A DNA stretch of 64,000 nt from Phallusia mammillata (Eukaryota; Chordata; Ascidiacea; Phlebobranchia; Ascidiidae), in assembly GCA_003260075.1 (NCBI GenBank), contig QLIY01000124.1, forward strand, positions 169,555 to 233,554, in the 5' to 3' direction. The notes beneath the pieces were generated by a model. It searched no databases. It was given only the letters and a program-made list of their open reading frames with translations, and was not told the origin of the DNA. The position numbers were made by a program, and so were the translations under genes. Positions 56,175 to 64,000 of this stretch are shown in pieces; within the stretch, counting starts at the first letter, position 1, and each line of letters starts with the position of its first letter.

Positions 56175-57643
56175 TTCAACTTCAAGGCCAAATTGTTATC
56201 TTTTGATCATTGTGTAACGTCGGTGCAAAAATATCAAGTGCTTTAAAATTATTGTGTCTTTTACCTTTGTTTTATTATGTTTTTTTTTTGTATCATATGT
56301 CGTTTGTGATAAAATCGATTGAAATCGCGCTGTACACCTGGCAAGCTTAACCATTCTAAACTTTTTTGTTCAAACAGAACACAAATTACTCAGAAAATTG
56401 TCAGTTGATGTGTTTTTCGTCCGTAAGAAAGTGGCATGACCGTTTCAAGTTTTTGGTTTCAGCTGAAACTGGTTTGAAGGTTTGGTAAGTGTCAGAAACC
56501 TGCCCAAAAACGTTTGAAACATAGATTGTGATTAAAAACACAGATTGGTCTACAGCAGGGGTGGGGAACCTGCGGCCTAAAGGCCACATGCGGCCTTTTA
56601 GGACACGACGTGCGGCCTTCGACGCAAAAATACATTTTAAGATCTCGATATTGCACGCAGTACCCGTCGAAGAAAAATAAACGAAAATGTATTTTTTTGT
56701 GTCTTATCTCCCATACTATTTGATGAGTTCTATGGCAGCGGTGTTCACTTTCTGTGGGACTACCAAAAGCTCATAGCTCTACAATCTTACTTGTATCAAC
56801 AAAGAAAACAATTGTTGGCGCATAATCTAATTTCTAAGACTTGTCTGTGATGTCACAAGCTGCCCTTAGATCATTGATTGTTGTAGTGAAGGTGGAAATG
56901 TAGTGGGAAGTTTATTTACCTTTATTCAGCTTGGACCGTAATTTCCACGACTTTGCAAGAGAAAATTACACAACTACCATTCCGTAAATCAAAAAGTTTG
57001 AACAACAGCCTGGTACAGAAACTTGGTGATGAAGTTTATTGTGTGTAGATTACGCAAAATGGTGAGTTTGGAGAAAAAAAGCGAAATGAAAACGAGGGAA
57101 CTGAAATAATGAGACAAACAAAGAACAGTGAATGAAATGATTTGACCACAATGATTAAGTAAATTGCACACAAAAAATTAATTGTTGACATTTAGAAAAG
57201 ATATGAATAATTGCACTTTAACTTAAAGTTTGCACGTTTTGTTTGATTACAAAACATTTTTCATTTAATATTAAGGCACAATTGCAAAATTTTACACCTT
57301 TTTTGACTTTGCATAAAGATAAGACAGTCAAGTTTCATTTTTACGAAATATTTAATTAGTTATAATGAGGGATTTCAGTTTAACATTGAATATGTATTAT
57401 TTACTGTTTTTATTATATGAATGACATGATACACAGGTTGTTTTTTATCAGCACAACATTTTTTCGGAACCTGTGTAACATATGGCTTTGGCCAAATTGC
57501 ACAATACCAGCTACATTTGTTTTTTAATTACAACGTCCCTTGTCAATCTATATATATTTTGTTGTATTCTAAATCAAACTACAAAAACTATGCAATATAC
57601 ACCACTATACTAACACACACTTGCGAAACCCATTTTGCAGAGT
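56175..57643. other. Convergent spacer between GEN1 and dihydropyrimidinase
   Basis: Both genes end into this region. A hAT-like left end, CAGGGGTGGGGAACCTGCGG, starts near 56557, but I cannot find its right end with a matching duplication. The rest is AT-rich without coding sequence. Confidence 0.45.
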
Positions 57644-62615
<4,972 letters not shown>

Positions 62616-63750
62616 GATTAACAAATAAACTAAAGAAACTTTAAACGTGATAACTGTAAAAAATAATGCAACAACCAAATTTTATTTGATGTCAAATTAA
62701 CATTTTCTACAATGAAGGGGACTTGACTTATTTGGAGTTTTTTAACTTTGGAGCAGCCAATTCGCACAAGAAGGTAACTTAACTTTGCTGCTATTGAAGT
62801 AGTTTGCAGGTCATCCCAAATCAGCTATTCTTGTCCAGCCGGAAGCATCTTATTGCAAACCGGAAAGAAATTAAAAAAACTGCAGAATTTTCATTGCATT
62901 GCGCGGCATGTTACGCTTGAATGGTTCTTGCACACCTTTTTCGCAAGTATCGATGAATCGAAAATCTGTTTGCAACAACAAATCAGTAAATTATTTGCAA
63001 AACAATTGAATACCCACAGTTTGTCGTTATATACCTTCGTTTGTGTTAAAGCATAGTATACCATGGTTAACGCAGAGACTACTAAGCTTAGTAGTCTCTG
63101 GTTAAAGTATCTACAATCGTTTCTTTATTTTAATTTCGATAATTGATACATAAAAGACGTGCAGATGTAATTTTAAATCCACTTAAATGTGCAATTTAAA
63201 CAAATGCTATTGCTTTCTTCGTTTTTGAAATATGTTTGTCACATGTTGCTGTACCTTTCAGTGCGATTAAAAGTGTCAAATCAAATGTAGTTACTTTTAC
63301 GTCAATCTTTATGGCACAGTAATTGAACGATTCCTCATCACGATTTACTGCCGGCAATTTCAAGTAGAGAATTTTGTTTCGCTACCGTCCAATGCTTCCC
63401 GCCCGCTAAGCCCGCACTGAATGTATTTTTGCGAAAAGTACACACGATTGGCGCTATTTGGGTTGGGGTAAGGGTTGTAATGAAAATAATACCTACAATC
63501 TCAAGTCTTCTTCTACCCAGACCAGAGGCTTAGTCTTAGTGCGGGCTTTGCATGGCGGGCTTGTAGTTTTAAACGGCAGCGGCACCCATTTGTTTTGGTG
63601 TCAACTGATTGTTGTGCACTGTTTCTTGAAGTAGTTTTACAGTGCATATTATTTGACTATCACTTTTTGACAATCTCCTATAGGCAGAAAGCACTTTCGG
63701 CTTTAGTTTGACTGACGATCCTTAATCCAGAAGAACAAAAAGCAACCAAA
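62616..63750. promoter_or_regulatory. Divergent intergenic region, dihydropyrimidinase / unknown gene
   Basis: The start codons are about 1.1 kb apart in opposite directions. It contains a 28-bp perfect palindrome (63073-63100) and an inverted repeat pair, AAGCCCGCACT near 63409 and AGTGCGGGCTT near 63539, that may be the ends of a short element. No other coding exon is visible. Confidence 0.5.
63073..63100. repeat. 28-bp perfect palindrome
   Basis: The arm CAGAGACTACTAAG is followed directly by its exact complement CTTAGTAGTCTCTG. TTAAC and GTTAA extend the symmetry outward on either side with a one-base offset. Confidence 0.9.
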
Positions 63751-63819
63751 ATGTCTGACAACACTCCAGAGCAAAATGAAACAGCTCAACAAGAAGCAAG
63801 AGATTCTGGATCAATTTTG
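63751..63819 (+). CDS. First coding exon of an unrecognised gene
   Basis: AACCAAAATG gives a good start context and the frame encodes MSDNTPEQNETAQQEARDSG then SIL, 23 codons, before a GTAAAG donor. The N-terminus is acidic and Gln/Glu-rich, as in many nuclear or cytosolic proteins, and does not identify the family. The next exon is not in the window: sequence after the C-run at 63885-63894 jumps back to a segment already present from 62919. Confidence 0.6.
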
Positions 63820-63894
63820 GTAAAGCAATAAACACCTAAAATAAAAATTATGTCAAACTAGTGAAATATGCCTATTGGTATATACCCCCCCCCC

Positions 63895-64000
63895 TTGAAT
63901 GGTTCTTGCACACCTTTTTCGCAAGTATCGATGAATCGAAAAAATCGTGTTAAAAATCTGTTTGCAACAACAAATCAGTAAATTATTTGCAAAACAATTG
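63895..64000. repeat. Restarted copy of 62919-63010
   Basis: The 106 bases after the final C-run repeat the start of the divergent promoter region with a short insertion (AAATCGTGTTA). This is an unmerged second reading nearly 1 kb out of place, so the true downstream neighbour of 63884 is unknown. Confidence 0.8.

Overview
The window is animal nuclear DNA: AT-rich, intron-dense, with GT-AG splice sites and five protein-coding loci that can be assembled exon by exon. A tunicate close to Ciona is the best fit. The support is compact genes with invertebrate-type sequence, very frequent TGACGTCA, many short hAT-type MITEs and tRNA-like SINEs, strong local allelic divergence, and two near-matches to the known Ciona spliced leader. 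The species is inferred, not proven.

Layout. (1) 217-1358, + strand: the last two exons of an unrecognised gene. (2) 3832-35132, + strand: an ADCY9-type membrane adenylyl cyclase, 27 exons, 1125 codons when one copy of exons 13-22 is used. Its exons 13-22 and introns appear twice (17807-24569 and 24571-31474), joined by a single N. (3) 38159-49541, - strand: a leiomodin (tropomodulin family with a WH2 motif) with a long acidic tail. (4) 51380-55220, with a further exon to 56174, + strand: GEN1, the XPG-family Holliday-junction resolvase. (5) 57644-62615, - strand: a dihydropyrimidinase with all metal ligands and a CRMP-like C-terminal tail, 13 exons, 557 codons. (6) 63751-63819, + strand: the first exon of an unrecognised gene.

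Leiomodin and GEN1 are head to head, as are dihydropyrimidinase and the last gene, so two intergenic stretches are candidate bidirectional promoters. The genes do not form a pathway; this is an ordinary eukaryotic neighbourhood. Introns and spacers carry hAT-type MITEs with 8-bp target-site duplications, pogo-like elements, a third MITE family, tRNA-derived SINEs and several minisatellites.

Assembly caution. C-runs, mostly of 10 (observed 10-12), occur throughout on the + strand, and the sequence to the right of most of them restarts with bases already read to the left. Where the duplicated ADCY9 block gives a second reading, that copy runs straight through without the C-run or the repeat. 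I read these as gap placeholders between unmerged overlapping contigs. Longer C-runs of 40-93 are probably sized gaps. They damage the leiomodin LRR exon, the leiomodin tail, a GEN1 exon and several introns.

The observations I rate highest are a p21-like PIP/degron motif in GEN1, non-ADCY9-like residues in the forskolin pocket of the cyclase, the enzyme-plus-CRMP-tail dihydropyrimidinase, and the leiomodin acidic tail after WH2.
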